From Adiantum capillus-veneris (lineage: Eukaryota; Streptophyta; Polypodiopsida; Polypodiales; Pteridaceae), in contig CM043964.1 of assembly GCA_014529385.2 (NCBI GenBank), forward strand, positions 102,832,087 through 102,896,086: DNA of 64,000 bases. Direction: 5' to 3'. Below, piece after piece: positions 45,325-57,191 of this stretch. Made by a program: the position numbers and the translations under genes. The notes under the pieces are model-generated. The model searched no databases and had not been told where the DNA came from. It saw only the letters and a list, made by a program, of their open reading frames with translations. Position 1 is the first letter of the stretch. Every line of letters starts with the position of its first letter.

Positions 45325-47455
45325 TGTGAGGTCCCCACCCCGCCGTATCAAACGGCGGATCTGATTTTGAACCTAGTGGCCACTAGATCTATAGCGGAAG
45401 CAAACAAAGTGGTTCAGGGTTCAACTAGCGGACAATCTATCATCACAAAGTGCTTCAGTGAGTCAAGTTCGAGCCTACTAGCAATGAGATCTAGCTCCAC
45501 CTCGCAGGGGAAGCGTACTTAAACTATCTAACCATCCTAAGACCCACCTTCCAAGAGGAGAGAAACCTCGAGTGCCTTTTTACGCATGTTTCACAGGCAC
45601 GTACACTGGAGACTTCGCCGCTCTAGGGGCAATGAGTATTACTAGTATCGATTTTAACACTATGGGGACAGAGAGTTCCCGACCAATCGGGACAACCCTT
45701 CTCATAGGCATTGGCAACCTGAGCCAAGCCCCCACTTTCCACCCCCACACTCACACTTCCTTGTGTGTCCTAATTTACTATCACAATGATTGTTCAACAT
45801 AAACATTCCTTGATTAAATTCCAAATCACAATGTTCGTTAAGACATCCCTTCAATCAGTATTGCAAGTGGCACCAAGACAGTATTCTAGTAAAAATTTTA
45901 CTCAAACTTATTCATCAAAATTCCAATGGTTTGGAGGTATAACATCCCCCCTCCAGCGAGAGTTTACACCTCCCGTTGTCGCTAGCTGCCCACACAACTA
46001 GGTATGTCCATCGCATAGAAAGCACGACATGGACATTCCCAACGCATAGAAAGCAAGACGTGGGTTCCCACCGCATAAAAACCAAGTCGTGGATAAGGCC
46101 CTAAGCTACTAACTCTAGCTACTTTCAAATCGTCGCGAGCCGCCCCCTGTGATCAGTAGGGGGATCATGACTGATTCAACATTGGAAATAGAATGAACAT
46201 GTCGAGCTAAATTTTTCCTAGCAGACATTCTTTCCTATTGCAAACAGCATACCAATCAATCAATTCTTTCCTACTTTAGAATTTAATGTACAAATGAATT
46301 CAATACCGAGGTTTCCGTCGGATTTCTCCAACATGTTTGGGGATATGTTCTTTCCTAGTTAAACGTGGCCAATGTTAACTTAAACAACTTGAATGAAATT
46401 ATGACCTACCTCTTCCATTTCTTCGTCAATGGCCCTTGAGATGGCCGGTGCTTGTTCATCCATGGGAGCTTTTCCCTTTCCATTCACATTGCTCGTTCCC
46501 GCCTCGCGGTCGTGGGCACCACCGAAGCGAGTTCTCTTAAGCGGGGCCATTTTACTCACTAATTTAAATGATAAACTTGAAGAAAAGAGCGTGATTAGGG
46601 GTTGAGAATCCTTTGATTTTTCTGATCCAATGAATCCTCAAGATGAGAATTTCGGCAGCACCTCCCTCCTTGCTTCTCCTTCAAAAACTGTGTGCGTATC
46701 GGCAACACCTTCCCAAGGTGTGTGTAGGTGTGTGTGTGTGTGTACTGGGTGAGTGTGTGAGCATGTGTGTGTGTGTGTGTGTGTGTGTGAGCACACCTTT
46801 AAACAGGCCTCCTCAAGATGAAAATCAACCCTGCTTGCTATTTGCATCTGGGAGCTACTCCAGTTAAGCATGGCAAGTCCAGTCTCCTACCCACCAAGTG
46901 TCCAGTTGGCTTGGTTAACTGGCTCTCATATTTAGTTGCAAGCTTGGAAACTCTTTCAAGACTCCCACAAGGACAAAAGGCCCCCCCTAGCTGCTAAAGC
47001 TAACCCAGAGTGGCCTAGAGCCTGCTTCCACACAGGCTCGAGCTCCGGTGCCTCCCCAGTCAATCTTTGGAAAAATCGATTTTGGGCTAAAATGGGTCAT
47101 AGGAGTCGGATTTTAATGCCGTAAATTGCTATACTAAGCTCTAACTAAGGCGTACTGGTTCGAGTACCTACCATATTTAACAGCCCCCGAGGTCCGAAAA
47201 TGCATTTTTTCAAATTCGGGGTACGGGTGCAGTTTTTCGAGACGGTCAAAACTGGATGGGTCGGGTGACCAAAAACTTACTATTTTTAGAATTTTTTTAC
47301 AAAAATTATTTTAATTCACATTTCAAAACTTTAAAACATTCTAAACATCATGGCACTGACAGAATTTAGAAAACTACTAAAAATAGTAACTTTTTCCATT
47401 ATGTTCATTTCATGGTACAAGGGTGCTCTTTTTGATCGGGGTCAGAGACCTTACA
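45325..47455 (-). repeat. 3' LTR of C
   Basis: 2131 bp, + strand TGTGAGGTCCCC to GACCTTACA. Lacks the AT-rich segment of S1/S2. About 90 bases near 46617-46710 are present here but missing from the 5' LTR. Confidence 0.92.
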
Positions 47456-47470
47456 ACCTCCCCAACGTGA
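47456..47470 (-). other. Polypurine tract of C
   Basis: TTGGGGAGGT on the - strand, directly before the 3' LTR. Confidence 0.75.
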
Positions 47471-47507
47471 AAAATTTGAGATATCCTCATCTCAAGAATG
47501 TGTTTGG

Positions 47508-48017
47508 TTAATTCTTTATGAGCGTTGGTTCGTCCTCCCAAGTTGCATCTTCTTGAGGGTAATCCTTCCACTTTACGAGATGCTTCGTGATAGTTCTGTT
47601 GCGTAACTTCCTTTCCCTTGTTTCAAGTAGATAGTCAGGTTGGAGCTCGAGAACTCCTTGTGCTGGCATGACTATCTGATCTGAGTCCAAGAATTGATCA
47701 GGGTTAGGAATATAGGGTTTGAGTAAGCTAACGTGGAAGACATCATGAACCTTCAAGTTTGCAGGTATCTTTAGCTTGTAGGCTTGGTCACTCACAACCT
47801 TAATGATCTCGAATGGCCCACAATACCTTGGGCTTAGCTTCTTATATTTGCCTAGTGATAAGTTACTTTTCTTTGGCCGGACTCGCAGAAAAACCTTATC
47901 CCCTTCTTTGAAAGTTCTTTCCGAACGGTTCTTATTTGCAAAGTGCTTCTGTCTATCCTGAGTTGCCTGAATGTCCTGGCGAATAGCTCTAGTCTGAGCT
48001 TCCATATCATCTAACAT
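47508..48017 (-). pseudogene. pol: C integrase C-terminus and chromodomain
   Basis: About 169 open codons: the basic KHFANKNRSERTFKEGDKVF start, LSPRYCGPFEIIKVV (GPY motif), HDVFHVSLLKPY and at the end the chromodomain VLELQPDYLLETRERK with LVKWKDYPQEDATWED. All aromatic-cage positions typical of chromoviral chromodomains that I can check (Y/W near KWKDY and TWE) are present. It is probably in frame with integrase in the intact parent; a frame change separates them here. Confidence 0.87.
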
Positions 48018-49039
48018 CTTCCTAGAGGCTTCTACCCTGATGGTTGGATCTGAGAAGTTCAGTGGTGCTAAAGAGCTTTGAAAGGTGACATTCCAATGCT
48101 TCTGTGTTCAGAAGAATTATAAGCATACTCCACCAAAGGTAGATATTGTAACCACTTCTTTGGTTCTTGCGAACAATAGGCTCTGAGAATGTCCTCGATG
48201 ACTTGATTAACCCTTTCAGTTTGCCCACCTGTCTGCGGATGATACGCTGTACTGAAGGCTAATTGTGACCCAATAGATTGGAAAAGAGAAGTCCAAAATT
48301 TTTATGTAAACTTGGCGTATCTATCACTAACGATACGCTTGGGTAGACCATGTAGCCTAAAAATCTCCTTGATGAATACCCAGCTAACATCTGAAGCAGT
48401 AAAGGTTGTCTTTACGGGTATTAGATGAGCCACTTTTGTGAGCATATCAACAACCACGAAAACAGAATCATAACCTCCTGTAGAAGGTAATCCTGTAACA
48501 AAATCCATACTGATGCATTCCCATTTCATCTGGGGTATGTCAAGAGCTTGAAGTTGCCCTGGTAACTTGATCCTTTCAGCTTTTATGCACTGACAAGAAA
48601 GACATTTCCTCACATAGCAAAGTATGTCTCCTTTCATTCCAGACCAAAAATACCTCCTCCTGACAGCATGAAGAGTTTTAGCATAGCCTGGATGTCCAGA
48701 CGTAGGGCTATCATGTGCTTCATACAAAATAGACTTCTTTAGAGCTGGGTCTTTGGGTACACAGAGTCTATGTCTATAGTAAAGGCATCCTCCCATAAGA
48801 GAGTAATCTTTAGCTTCAGGCATCTTATTCTGCTGGACTAGTGATACTATACGCTGGTATTCTGGATCTACTAAAGATGCTTCTTTGATTCTATCCCAGA
48901 TAGGGTTATTTGGAATAGAGATAGCTCCGAGAAAGGATTTTTGGCTAAGACCATCTGCAACTGTATTTTCCTTCCCTGGTCTATACTTTATGTCAAGGTC
49001 ATATTCCTGTAATATCTCTATCCATCGCCGTTGTCGCAT
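48018..49039 (-). pseudogene. pol: C integrase zinc-binding and core domains
   Basis: 49039-48302 starts in the RNase H tail (RWIEILQEYDLDIKYRPGKE, NTVADGLS), then the zinc-binding domain (HDSPTSGHPG, CLSCQCIK) and core with WECISMDFVTGLP (first Asp), DMLTKVAHLIPV and LHGLPKRIVSDR (second Asp). A TAA at about 48302 and a frame change follow; QTERVNQVIED-like codons with the Glu are read in another frame at about 48230-48190, and EYAYNSSEH after it. Confidence 0.82.
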
Positions 49040-50428
49040 ATTGAGAATAGGTTGAGTAAAAATCCATTTTAAGCTCTTGTGGTCTGTAACCAGCTAAAAC
49101 TTGCGTCCGAGAAGATAATGTCTCCATAACTTCAGTGCATGTATAACCGCTAAAAGTTCCAAATCATGAGTAGGATAATTCTTCTCGTGATCCCTCAGCT
49201 TTCGCGAAGTATACGCCACTCGTCTTCCTTCTTGAGTAAGAACTCCGCCTAGAGCAAATTTGCTAGCATCTGTCGCTACTTCAAATTCTTTACTGAAGTC
49301 TGGAAGTTTTAAAATAGGAGTTGAGACCAAGAATTCTTTTAGCTTAGCAAAGCTAGACTTGTGCTCAGTCTTCCATTCAATCCTCATCCCTTTCTTCAGG
49401 AGTTCCGTCAAAGATGCAGCGATACGTGCATAATCCTTGACAAAAATCCTATACCATCCCGTTATTCCAAGAAATCCTCTTACTTCGCTGACGGTGGATG
49501 GTTGAGGCCAGTCAACGATATCCTTGACTTTGTCTGGGTCCACTGAAATCCCTTCAGCCGATATGACAAATCCAAGATAATTGACCTTTGGTGAGCAAAA
49601 GGTGCACTTGCTCTCTTTAGAGTAAAGTTGGTGTTCCCGAAGAAGATCAAGTACTTTGCGAACATGTTCTTCGTGATCTGCCTCGTTCTTAGAATAGACC
49701 AAAATGTCATCAAAGAAAAACAAGACAAAATCATCCAGGTAAGGTCTGAAAATATCTTGCATAAGTCGATTGAAGCTTGCAGGAGAATTTGTTAGACCAA
49801 AAGACATTGATGTGAATTCGTAGTGTCCATACCTAGTGTTGAAAGCCGTCTTTGGAATATCTGATTCCTTGATCCTGATTTGGTAATATCCTGACCTTAG
49901 ATCAATCTTTGTAAACATTTTGGTGCCATAGAGCCTGTCCAAGAGTTCGTCAATCCTTGGAATTGGATACTTGTTCTTGACAGTTACCTAGTTTAGTCCA
50001 CGGTAATCTATGCACAGTCTTAAGGTTCCATCCTTCTTCTTCTGAAAAAGAACTGGTGCACCCCAAGGAGAAGTACTGGGTCGAATGAATCCTTGCTCAA
50101 CGAGTTGCCTAAGTTGTTCCTTGAGTTCGATGGCCTCTGGAAGTGACATTTTATAAGGTCTTTTTGAGATAGGTTCACATCCACGGATAGTCTCAATCTC
50201 ATGATCTACCTCTCTATGTGGTGGAAGATTCGTAAGGTCTTCTGGGAATACATCATCATACTCCCTCAACCAGTTTGGTTGAAGTGAGGTATCTGATAAG
50301 TCCACCTTGTTGAGTTTTACCGCATAAATTTTTTGTCCCTTTCTTAGTCCCTTCAAGAGTCTGCTGGCCTTAACTAGAGTAGCCCTAGGTCTCCCATTTT
50401 CTCCCTGGATTAAGGCTTCATTACCCAA
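49040..50428 (-). pseudogene. pol: C reverse transcriptase and RNase H
   Basis: 50428-49988 carries the pre-RT motif ([17 protein letters not shown]), [25 protein letters not shown] and CIDYRGLN, then a TAG. 49942-49094 continues with [27 protein letters not shown], the catalytic F-D-D box in [24 protein letters not shown], and RNase H from [15 protein letters not shown] (first Asp) to YTSRKL and [18 protein letters not shown] second stop lies at 49091-49093. Apart from these two stops the domain is intact, including all visible catalytic residues. Confidence 0.87.
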
Positions 50429-50838
50429 GTTATCTGTAAAGGTAAAGTTCCCTTGTGCACAATGGATATGGGCCTTATTTTGCTTTAGCCAGTTCCTCCC
50501 TAGTATCTCATCAAAGAATCCTAAGGGTAGGGTTCGAAATTAGGCAGAAGTTGGGTGTCCGCCTAAATCAAAGTCGATTTTTCCTACAGAATGTTGAGAT
50601 ACTACTTCCTTGCTGCTCGCTAACTCTACAACTAGCTTGCTTGTTGGATACTTATCTAGCTTGAGCTTCCTCATGCATCTGGGTGAAAGAAATAAAAGAG
50701 TACTACCACAATCTATAAGGAAGTTAACTTGTTCGCAACCATTGGGATTGTGAACTGCAGCATGTAAGGTTGCTCTCTCCACTGCTTCGTCACCCACAGT
50801 TGGTTGGTACCATTGCGGCATTCACTCTGGCGGTAGCT
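50429..50838 (-). pseudogene. pol: C protease (retropepsin)
   Basis: The frame 50821-50540 has VNFLIDCGSTLLFLS, so the triad reads D-C-G rather than D-S/T-G, followed by KLVVELASSK. A TAA at 50540 interrupts; the continuation has ILGRNWLKQ near 50500. The Ser-to-Cys change needs one base. Confidence 0.78.
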
Positions 50839-51700
50839 CCACGCCTTCGCCCTCTATTCATCCTTCCACGTCCTCCTCTTCCATTAGCTTGGCCACGCCC
50901 GTGGGTATTCAAGGGTATGGCATTGGCGTTGGTTGCCTGGGTGTTCCTGGGGCACTTGGATTTGTAATGTCCATATTCGCCGCAACCATAGCATCAAACA
51001 TCAGGGAACTCCATGGTTGTGGTGGTAGCCACAATAAGGCGCTGGTCATATGCTTGGTTGGCTGGTTTGTTATTCCAAGCAGTTGTCCTTGCCCTCCTTT
51101 CCCAATGATTCCTCTTGTTCTGATTAACCTTTTGTACTTCAAGAGCTAGAGGTTTGGCCCTCAACAAAGCATCTTGTAGTGTCGTTGGCCTGGGAGCTTC
51201 CAACCGAGTATTCAAAGGGTCGATTAGCCCTTGGAAAAACCTCGCTACCTGTTGTTCCAAGGTCATCTTAGGAGCATATCTCCGAAGAGTGACAAACTTT
51301 GCATAATATTCTTCGACAGATGAAGTCAGCTGACGAAGTGAAAAGAATTCATTCATGTTCAGGGTCCTATAGGCAAGTGGTAAATAACGCCCCATTATCG
51401 CAACTTTGATGTCTTCCCAGGATTGGGAAGATCCCTTAATATGCAGGTCCCTGCAATGTTGCTTCCACCATATCTTGGCATCGCCAGTCAAGCGGAACAT
51501 CGCAAGCATGGTCTGATTTACGGGTTGGGTTCCTGCAGCTTCAAAGTAGTTGTCCATGGCTTCCATCCACACTTCCGCATCTCTCTCCACATTTGCCCCC
51601 TCGCCCTTAAAGATCGGAGGTTGGGCTTGCTTAAAGAGGAGCTTCTGCTCTTGCGCTGCCGAGTATAGAGCAACAAGCGGTGCCTACATGAGTTATACGA
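50839..51700 (-). pseudogene. gag: C gag
   Basis: The gag frame is open from about 51683 (codons for PIFKGEGAN, then ERDAEVWMEAMDNYF) and runs to a TGA at 50994. Motifs: GDAKIWWKQHCRDLH, IMGRYLPLAYRT, SSVEEYYAKFVTLRRYAP, RFFQGLIDPLNTRLE. Immediately after the TGA the zinc knuckle CYGCGEYGHYKSKC is complete, then an Arg/Gly-rich basic tail. The true ATG is unclear because the first in-frame ATG is followed by TAG at about 51685. Confidence 0.83.
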
Positions 51701-51902
51701 GATTCTCGATACCATTACTTGGATTTCAAAATAGACACGAGACTTTAAATAAAATTCAAGATTTCACTTTATCAAGAGACAGAGATTCAGAGAAAAAAAT
51801 CACTTTATTGATGAAAATTTATTACAATTGAAACCCCTCAAGGTTTAGGATAACTGATGATCAACTTATTACATGGCTTTTTGGATTGCGTATAAGATAC
51901 GC

Positions 51903-52373
51903 CTAGGAGATTGTGTTCTCATGATGCACTACTTTGTTCGTGAAGTAGTTCCTGTACTCATCCTTGAGTGGATAATAAACTAAGATATCAAGCCAGGATT
52001 CCTCTTTTGGTACTCCAAAAGTTCTGACTCTGTTCGCTGGGATCACCTCGGTGACCTTTTCCAAGAGCCAGTCGTTGATGGTTTGATTGGAGTCGCCTGA
52101 AACAGTCAGGTCCAATCGGGTAGGCAGCAAGTAGAATAACTCTACCACCGTCAACTCTTCTCCCCAACGTATCTTCTTCAAATCGGTATCCAGGCATCCT
52201 AGCTTCCGAGCATTGATGTAGTAAACTCCTCCTACAAGTGTCCAATCAATTCCCCATCCTCTATCGATGCGAGTGGAGTGTGGCGTATGAGCCTTCATCA
52301 GTATCTCTGTGACATCTCGCTTGAACTGGTAAACTCGGGATCGTCGAGCTTGCTCATAAATAAGCTCAAACAC
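51903..52373 (-). CDS. Unrecognised ORF between primer site and gag of C
   Basis: About 156 codons open on the - strand, preceded in the same frame by a single stop and then about 10 further codons of similar composition. Residues look like a real globular protein: IYEQARRSRVYQFKRDV, RGWGIDWTLVGGVYYINARK, LTVVELFYLLP, SWLDILVYYPLKDEYRNYF. No zinc finger, signal peptide or membrane segment is visible. Its start is not a clear ATG. Chromoviruses normally have an untranslated leader here. It may be a captured host fragment or a lineage-specific leader ORF; I do not recognise the family. Confidence 0.5.
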   Translation of the reverse strand: MFELIYEQARRSRVYQFKRDVTEILMKAHTPHSTRIDRGWGIDWTLVGGVYYINARKLGCLDTDLKKIRWGEELTVVELFYLLPTRLDLTVSGDSNQTINDWLLEKVTEVIPANRVRTFGVPKEESWLDILVYYPLKDEYRNYFTNKVVHHENTIS

Positions 52374-52498
52374 TTAGAACTTCCGGTATTCTAGCACGAG
52401 GTCTTCCTGCAACACCAATGCAAGGAATTCGGATCAGCTACCTATATACTTTCAGTTCCTTTTTAAATATTCAAACAATACGACTTTATTTCTCAGCC

Positions 52499-52518
52499 TA
52501 ACCTAGGCTCCGATACCA
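52499..52518 (-). other. Primer binding site of C, Met-tRNA type
   Basis: TGGTATCGGAGCCTAGGTT on the - strand, two bases from the LTR; one early difference from TGGTATCAGAGCC. Confidence 0.85.
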
Positions 52519-52520
52519 GG

Positions 52521-53860
52521 TGTGAGGTCCCCACCCCACCGTATCAACGGAGGATCTGATGGTGAACCTGGTGGCCACTAGATCTATAGCGGAAGTAAAC
52601 AAATTGGTTCAGGGTTCAACTAGCGGACGATCTCTCATCACAAAGTGAGTCAAGTTCAGGCCTACTAGCAATGAGATCTAGCTCCACCTCGCAGGGGAAG
52701 CGTACTTAAACTATCTAACGATCCTAAGACCCACCTTCCAAGAGGAGAGAAACCTCGAGTGCCTTTTTACCCATGTTTCAGAGGCACATACACTGGAGAC
52801 TTCGCCGCTCTAAGGGCAATGAGTATTACTAGTATCGATTTTAACACTATGGGGACAGAGAGTTCCCGACCAATCGGGACCACCCTTCTCATAGTATTGG
52901 CAACCTGAGCCAAGCCCCCACTTTCCACCCCCACACTCACACTTCCTTGAGTGTCCTAATTTACTATCACAATGATTGTTCAACATAAACATTCCTTGAT
53001 TAAATTCCGAATCACAATGTTCGTTAAGACAGCCCTTCAATCAGTATTGCAAGTGGCACCAAGATAGTATTCTAGTAAAAATTCTACTCAAACTTATACA
53101 TTAAAATTCCAGTGTTCTAGAGGTACAACATCCCCCCTCCAGCGAGAGTTTACCCCTCCCATTGTTGCCTAACTGCCCATACAACTAGGTATGTCCACCG
53201 CATAGAAAGCACGACATGGACATTCCCACCGCATAGAAAGCAAGACGTGGGTTCCCACTACATAGAAAGCAAGTCGTGGGTAAGGCCCTAAGCTAGTAAC
53301 TCTAGCTACTACGAAATCGTCGCGAGCCACCCCCTGTGATCAGTAGGGGAATCATGACTGATTCAACATTGGAAATAGAATGAACATGTCGAGCTAAATT
53401 TTTTCTAGCAGACATTCTTTCCTATTGCAAACAGCATACCCATCAATCAATTCTTTCCTACTTTAGACTTTAATGTACAAATGAATTCAATGCCGAGGTT
53501 TCCGTCGGATTTCTCCAGCATGTTTGGGGATATGTTCTTTCCTAGTTAAACGTGGCCAATGTTATCTCAAACAACTTGAATGAAATTATTACCTACCTCT
53601 TCCATTTCTTCGTCAATGGCCCGTGAGTGGTTGGTGCTTGTTCGTCCATGGGAGCTTTTCCCTTTCCATTCACATTGCTCGTTCCCGCCTTGCGGTCGTG
53701 GGCACCACCGAAGCGAGTTCTCTTAAGCGGGGCTATTTTACTCACTACTTTAAATGATAAACTTGAAGAAAAGAGCGTGATTAGGGGCTGAGAATCCTTT
53801 GATTGCAGCACCTTCCCAAGGTGTGTGTAGGTGTGTGTGTGTACTGGGTGAGTGTGTGAG

Positions 53861-53900
<40 letters not shown>

Positions 53901-54544
53901 CACACCTTTAAATAGGCCTCCTTAAGCTGAAAATCGACCCTGCTTGCTATTTGCATCTGGGAGCTACTCCAGTTAAGCATGGCAAGTCCAGTCTCCTACC
54001 CACCAAGTGTCCAGTTGGCTTGGTTAACTGGCTCTCACACTTAGTTGCAAACTTGGAAACTCTCCCAAGACTCCCACAAGGACAAAAAGCGCCCCTAGCT
54101 GCTAAATCTGACCCAGAGTGGCCTGGAGCTTGCTCCCACGTAGCCTCGCCGAGCTCCGGTGCCTCCCCGCTCAATCTTTGGAAAATTTGATTTTTGGCTA
54201 AAACGGGTCATACGAGTCGGATTTTAATGCCGTAAATAATAAATTGCTCCGAGTAGCTGCCATATTTAGCAGTCCCCGGGCTCCGAAAATGCATTTTTTT
54301 AAATTCGGGATACGGGTGCAGTTTTTCGAGACGATCAAAACCGGATGGGTCGAGTGACCAAAAACTTACTATTTTTGGATTTTTTTTACAAAAATTATTG
54401 TAATTCACATTTCAAAGCTTTAAAACATTCTAAACATCATGGCACTCACAAAATTTAGAAATCTGCTAAAAATAGTAATTTTTTCCATTATGTTCATTTC
54501 ATGGTACAAGGGTGCTCTTTTTGATCGGGGTCGGAGACCTTACA
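52521..54544 (-). repeat. 5' LTR of C
   Basis: 2024 bp, same ends as the 3' LTR. Differs mainly by a gap of about 90 bases near 53805 and by GT microsatellite lengths. TATTTAAAG TATA-like site at about 53907-53915 (reverse). Confidence 0.92.
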
Positions 54545-55294
54545 AATACCCTTGGTATTTGTTTGTTCTACCTCGTCAAGAGTCATCATAACAAAGCTAT
54601 TGTTATAACAATCCATAAACAGGTAGGTTGGTAGGTTTGTTGATTCCTTATCTTTGATCTTGAAGATATAGATGATCTTCGTGGCCGTTAGTTGTCCTGG
54701 TTTGGCATGCAAAGTCCACAAAAGATCTTTTATGTTTCTATCTTCCCAACAATAGACTTCAATCCTAGGATTATCCGTACTAAGCCATTTCAAAGGCTTC
54801 AAGTCTACTTGATCGTATCCCTCGAATTCTAAAGTTGGTGGTCCTTCTTTTGCTGACATATCTGGGATTATGGTGTTTACTTCTAACCCCCATTTGTCTA
54901 TCACGTTAGGGTTTTTGACTTGTAAATACTGAGTTCCATTTCAATCCATGTATATTTTTCCTTGTTTATTTGCCCTAACCTCTTCTTCGAACTCAATACC
55001 ATGGTCATCAATAAGAATAACATACTTCTCGTTAGGATCCAAATAAACATGGGCTCCATGACGGTTAGTCTTGTAAAAAGATAGTATATGCTTATAGCGC
55101 ACTGTCGTTCCAGTTTTTGAGTGAGTCGAGTAAGAAGACATTTTGGATGTTGAGTCTGAAAAAGTGTCTGAGACTTCTTCAAGATTTGTGCGCAAGGAAT
55201 TTCCTTGATTCATGCTTTCTTCAGTGGATACTCTACTAGAGGTTTCTCCGAGTATGCCCCGGTTTCCTAGTACATGACCAGATCTAAGGTTCAT
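54545..55294 (-). pseudogene. gag: B gag, N-terminal part
   Basis: ATG at 55294 starts MNLRSGHVLGNRGILG, a typical gag opening for this group. The frame is open to a TGA at about 54941 (IYMD-stop), and the same TGA occurs in A. It continues as 54904-54545: VNTIIPDMSAKEGPPTLEF, LKWLSTDNPRIEVYCWEDR, YIFKIKDKEST, FMDCYNNSFVMM. It then stops at the insertion site of C and resumes at 45324. This roughly 240-residue segment before the capsid motifs has no family I can name. The last codons of the open frame left of 54545 belong to C's LTR. Confidence 0.78.
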
Positions 55295-57168
55295 ATAGAC
55301 TTATGAAGCCCTGTATAGAGTACTCACCTTTGGGTTGACTTGTCATCAATTTCCACTTGATTCAATTGCAACTTTATATCCAGCCCACTGATTCCTCGTC
55401 TGCAACCTGATTCCTATACAAATTTAATCGAGTTAGATATTCTTCTATAAAGACAGTAGATCTCTTGATAGCTCTCCTGATTGGTCTCTATGTATCATTT
55501 CAAATCGAGCTACGGAAGTCAAAATTTGACTTTAACAAAAATTCAAAGGTTTGATCTGCAACATGGAAACTGAGTGTACCTGTACCAAGTTTGATTCGAT
55601 TGAACCTAAAATTGCCCTGTGGCTTTATATTATGTTGGTCTAACACTATATAAGTTTAGCAGAGGTAAATAAGCATGATTATTTACTTTTATCAGCTTTT
55701 TGCACTTTTTAGATTGGTTTGGCAAGTATACAACTTGTTAAAGTCTGTGGACAAGTTTCAACAAGTTTGGACAAAATTTGATCAAGTTTATCAAACAACT
55801 GTTTTGTGTCAGACTCTAATTTTGAGAATCTGTCTTAAGTCTCACTTTTGTGATTCAAATTTCACCAAAATTGATTTGTGAAGTCCACTTGGTATGCTTG
55901 ACCTTGTGGTATACTCAAACTTACAATTTTCTCAAGTTTTGAAGCATATGTAAATAATCGCGATTATTTACTCCAGCTATTTTTTTACAACTTTTTGCCC
56001 CAGCTTTGACAAAAATTTGCTAAGAACCTCTAGTTAAGGCCAATAGCCAAATTTCATCAAGTTTTGACAATTTTTGATCAAATGGTCATCAATTATCTGT
56101 CCGTATACTAACTTTGCAAATTTGGTCACAATTTTCAATCCAGTGATCCAACTCTTACCAAATTTGGTTTGTGGGCTTATTATAACATGTTAAAACTAGT
56201 GGTTTGCTGACTTGGTCAAAAAAGTTGAAAAATGGGGCAGATGTAAATAATCACAATTATTTACTCTACTGAAATTTTTTTGCATCTTTTTGGTTAACTG
56301 AGCATAAACACATGTTTATCACATCAATATAAGCCTATGAATCAATTTTCAACAAGTTTGGATAAATTTTTCCCAATTTACACTAAAGACTCAAAAAGTT
56401 AGTACAAACTTTATTTTTCACCCAGTTTTTTACCAGTTTGGTGATCCAAATTTGTTGGGCCTTTACAAAACTTGTTTGTACACATACAATGAGTCAATGG
56501 CATGAACCTTGGTCAATTTAGAGCAGAAATTTATTTTCAAAGACAATCCTTATATGAGCTATTTTAAGCCTATGAATCAAGTCAAAACTTAATTTGGCCT
56601 AAAATGTCAAGAAAAAGTAAATAATTTGAGTTTTGGCCAACTCTTGAAATTTTACCTCGAAGTGTCTTTGATCTTACCAACTGGTTCAGACAACTCTTAA
56701 GCTTACCCTCCAGTCGGATTGAGTGGTTTCGAGTCTTTTTGAGCTATTTCTAGCCGTAGACCTGAAATTTTGCAACTTCCAATAACAACTCACACTTGAT
56801 TCTTTTAGAGAGAGCAATGTTCTCAAATCCACCTCGGATCTTACTTACCCTACTCCTAGATTCTCATGCAATGGGGTTGTGGAAAGTGTCCACAACACTC
56901 GTTTTCTTGTGTTTTATGTTTTTTTGAGCACTAATCTTAAGACTTGTCTCGTCTAATCATTCTCAAGATCCTAATCTAATTTTACAATCCTACAATCCTA
57001 AAGGCACTCAACAAGTACGGTTACTTCCAAGCTACCTCTACACACCTAAAGATGACAATCTTAAGCTATGCCGTTTCTAAAAGAAAGTTTTGAACTTTAG
57101 GCGAACCTAGAGGAAGTTAAAGGATAACTTCACAAGATGATTGTGTTTTTTCCTAGTTTAGGTCTCTT
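55295..57168 (-). other. Leader of B with palindromic units
   Basis: About 1.9 kb with no gene. Palindromes at 55665-55686, 55950-55971 (GTAAATAATCGCGATTATTTAC, perfect over 22 bases) and 56243-56264; centres 285 and 293 bases apart. A fourth place near 56530 is decayed. Conserved splice-site-like sequences lie near 55330 and 55400. Overall similar to A's leader throughout. Confidence 0.8.
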
Positions 57169-57191
57169 CCATCCCCAGCAGTGGTATCAAA
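57169..57191 (-). other. Decayed primer binding site of B
   Basis: Reversed it reads TTTGATACCACTGCTGGGG where A has TTTGGCGCCGCTGCAGGGG. All but one of the differences are C-to-T or G-to-A, so an Asp-type site has probably decayed by deamination after insertion. Confidence 0.6.

Larger units (their letters stand above)
45325..54544 (-). mobile_element. Element C: complete chromovirus
   Basis: 9220 bp with both LTRs, flanked by AATAC at 45320-45324 and 54545-54549, a perfect duplication. Order on the - strand: 5' LTR, Met-tRNA primer site, unknown ORF, gag with one zinc knuckle, protease, RT, RNase H, integrase, chromodomain, polypurine tract, 3' LTR. It is inserted in B's gag; the uninterrupted sequence is present in A at 63431-63450. 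LTRs belong to the S1/S2 family but are about 600-700 bp shorter. Coding regions hold only a few stops and frame changes, so C is younger than B. Confidence 0.93.

Noticed and set aside
53750-53980. His-Thr repeat frames in C's LTRs (also at 46638-46871)
   Set aside because: Translation of GT/CA microsatellites.
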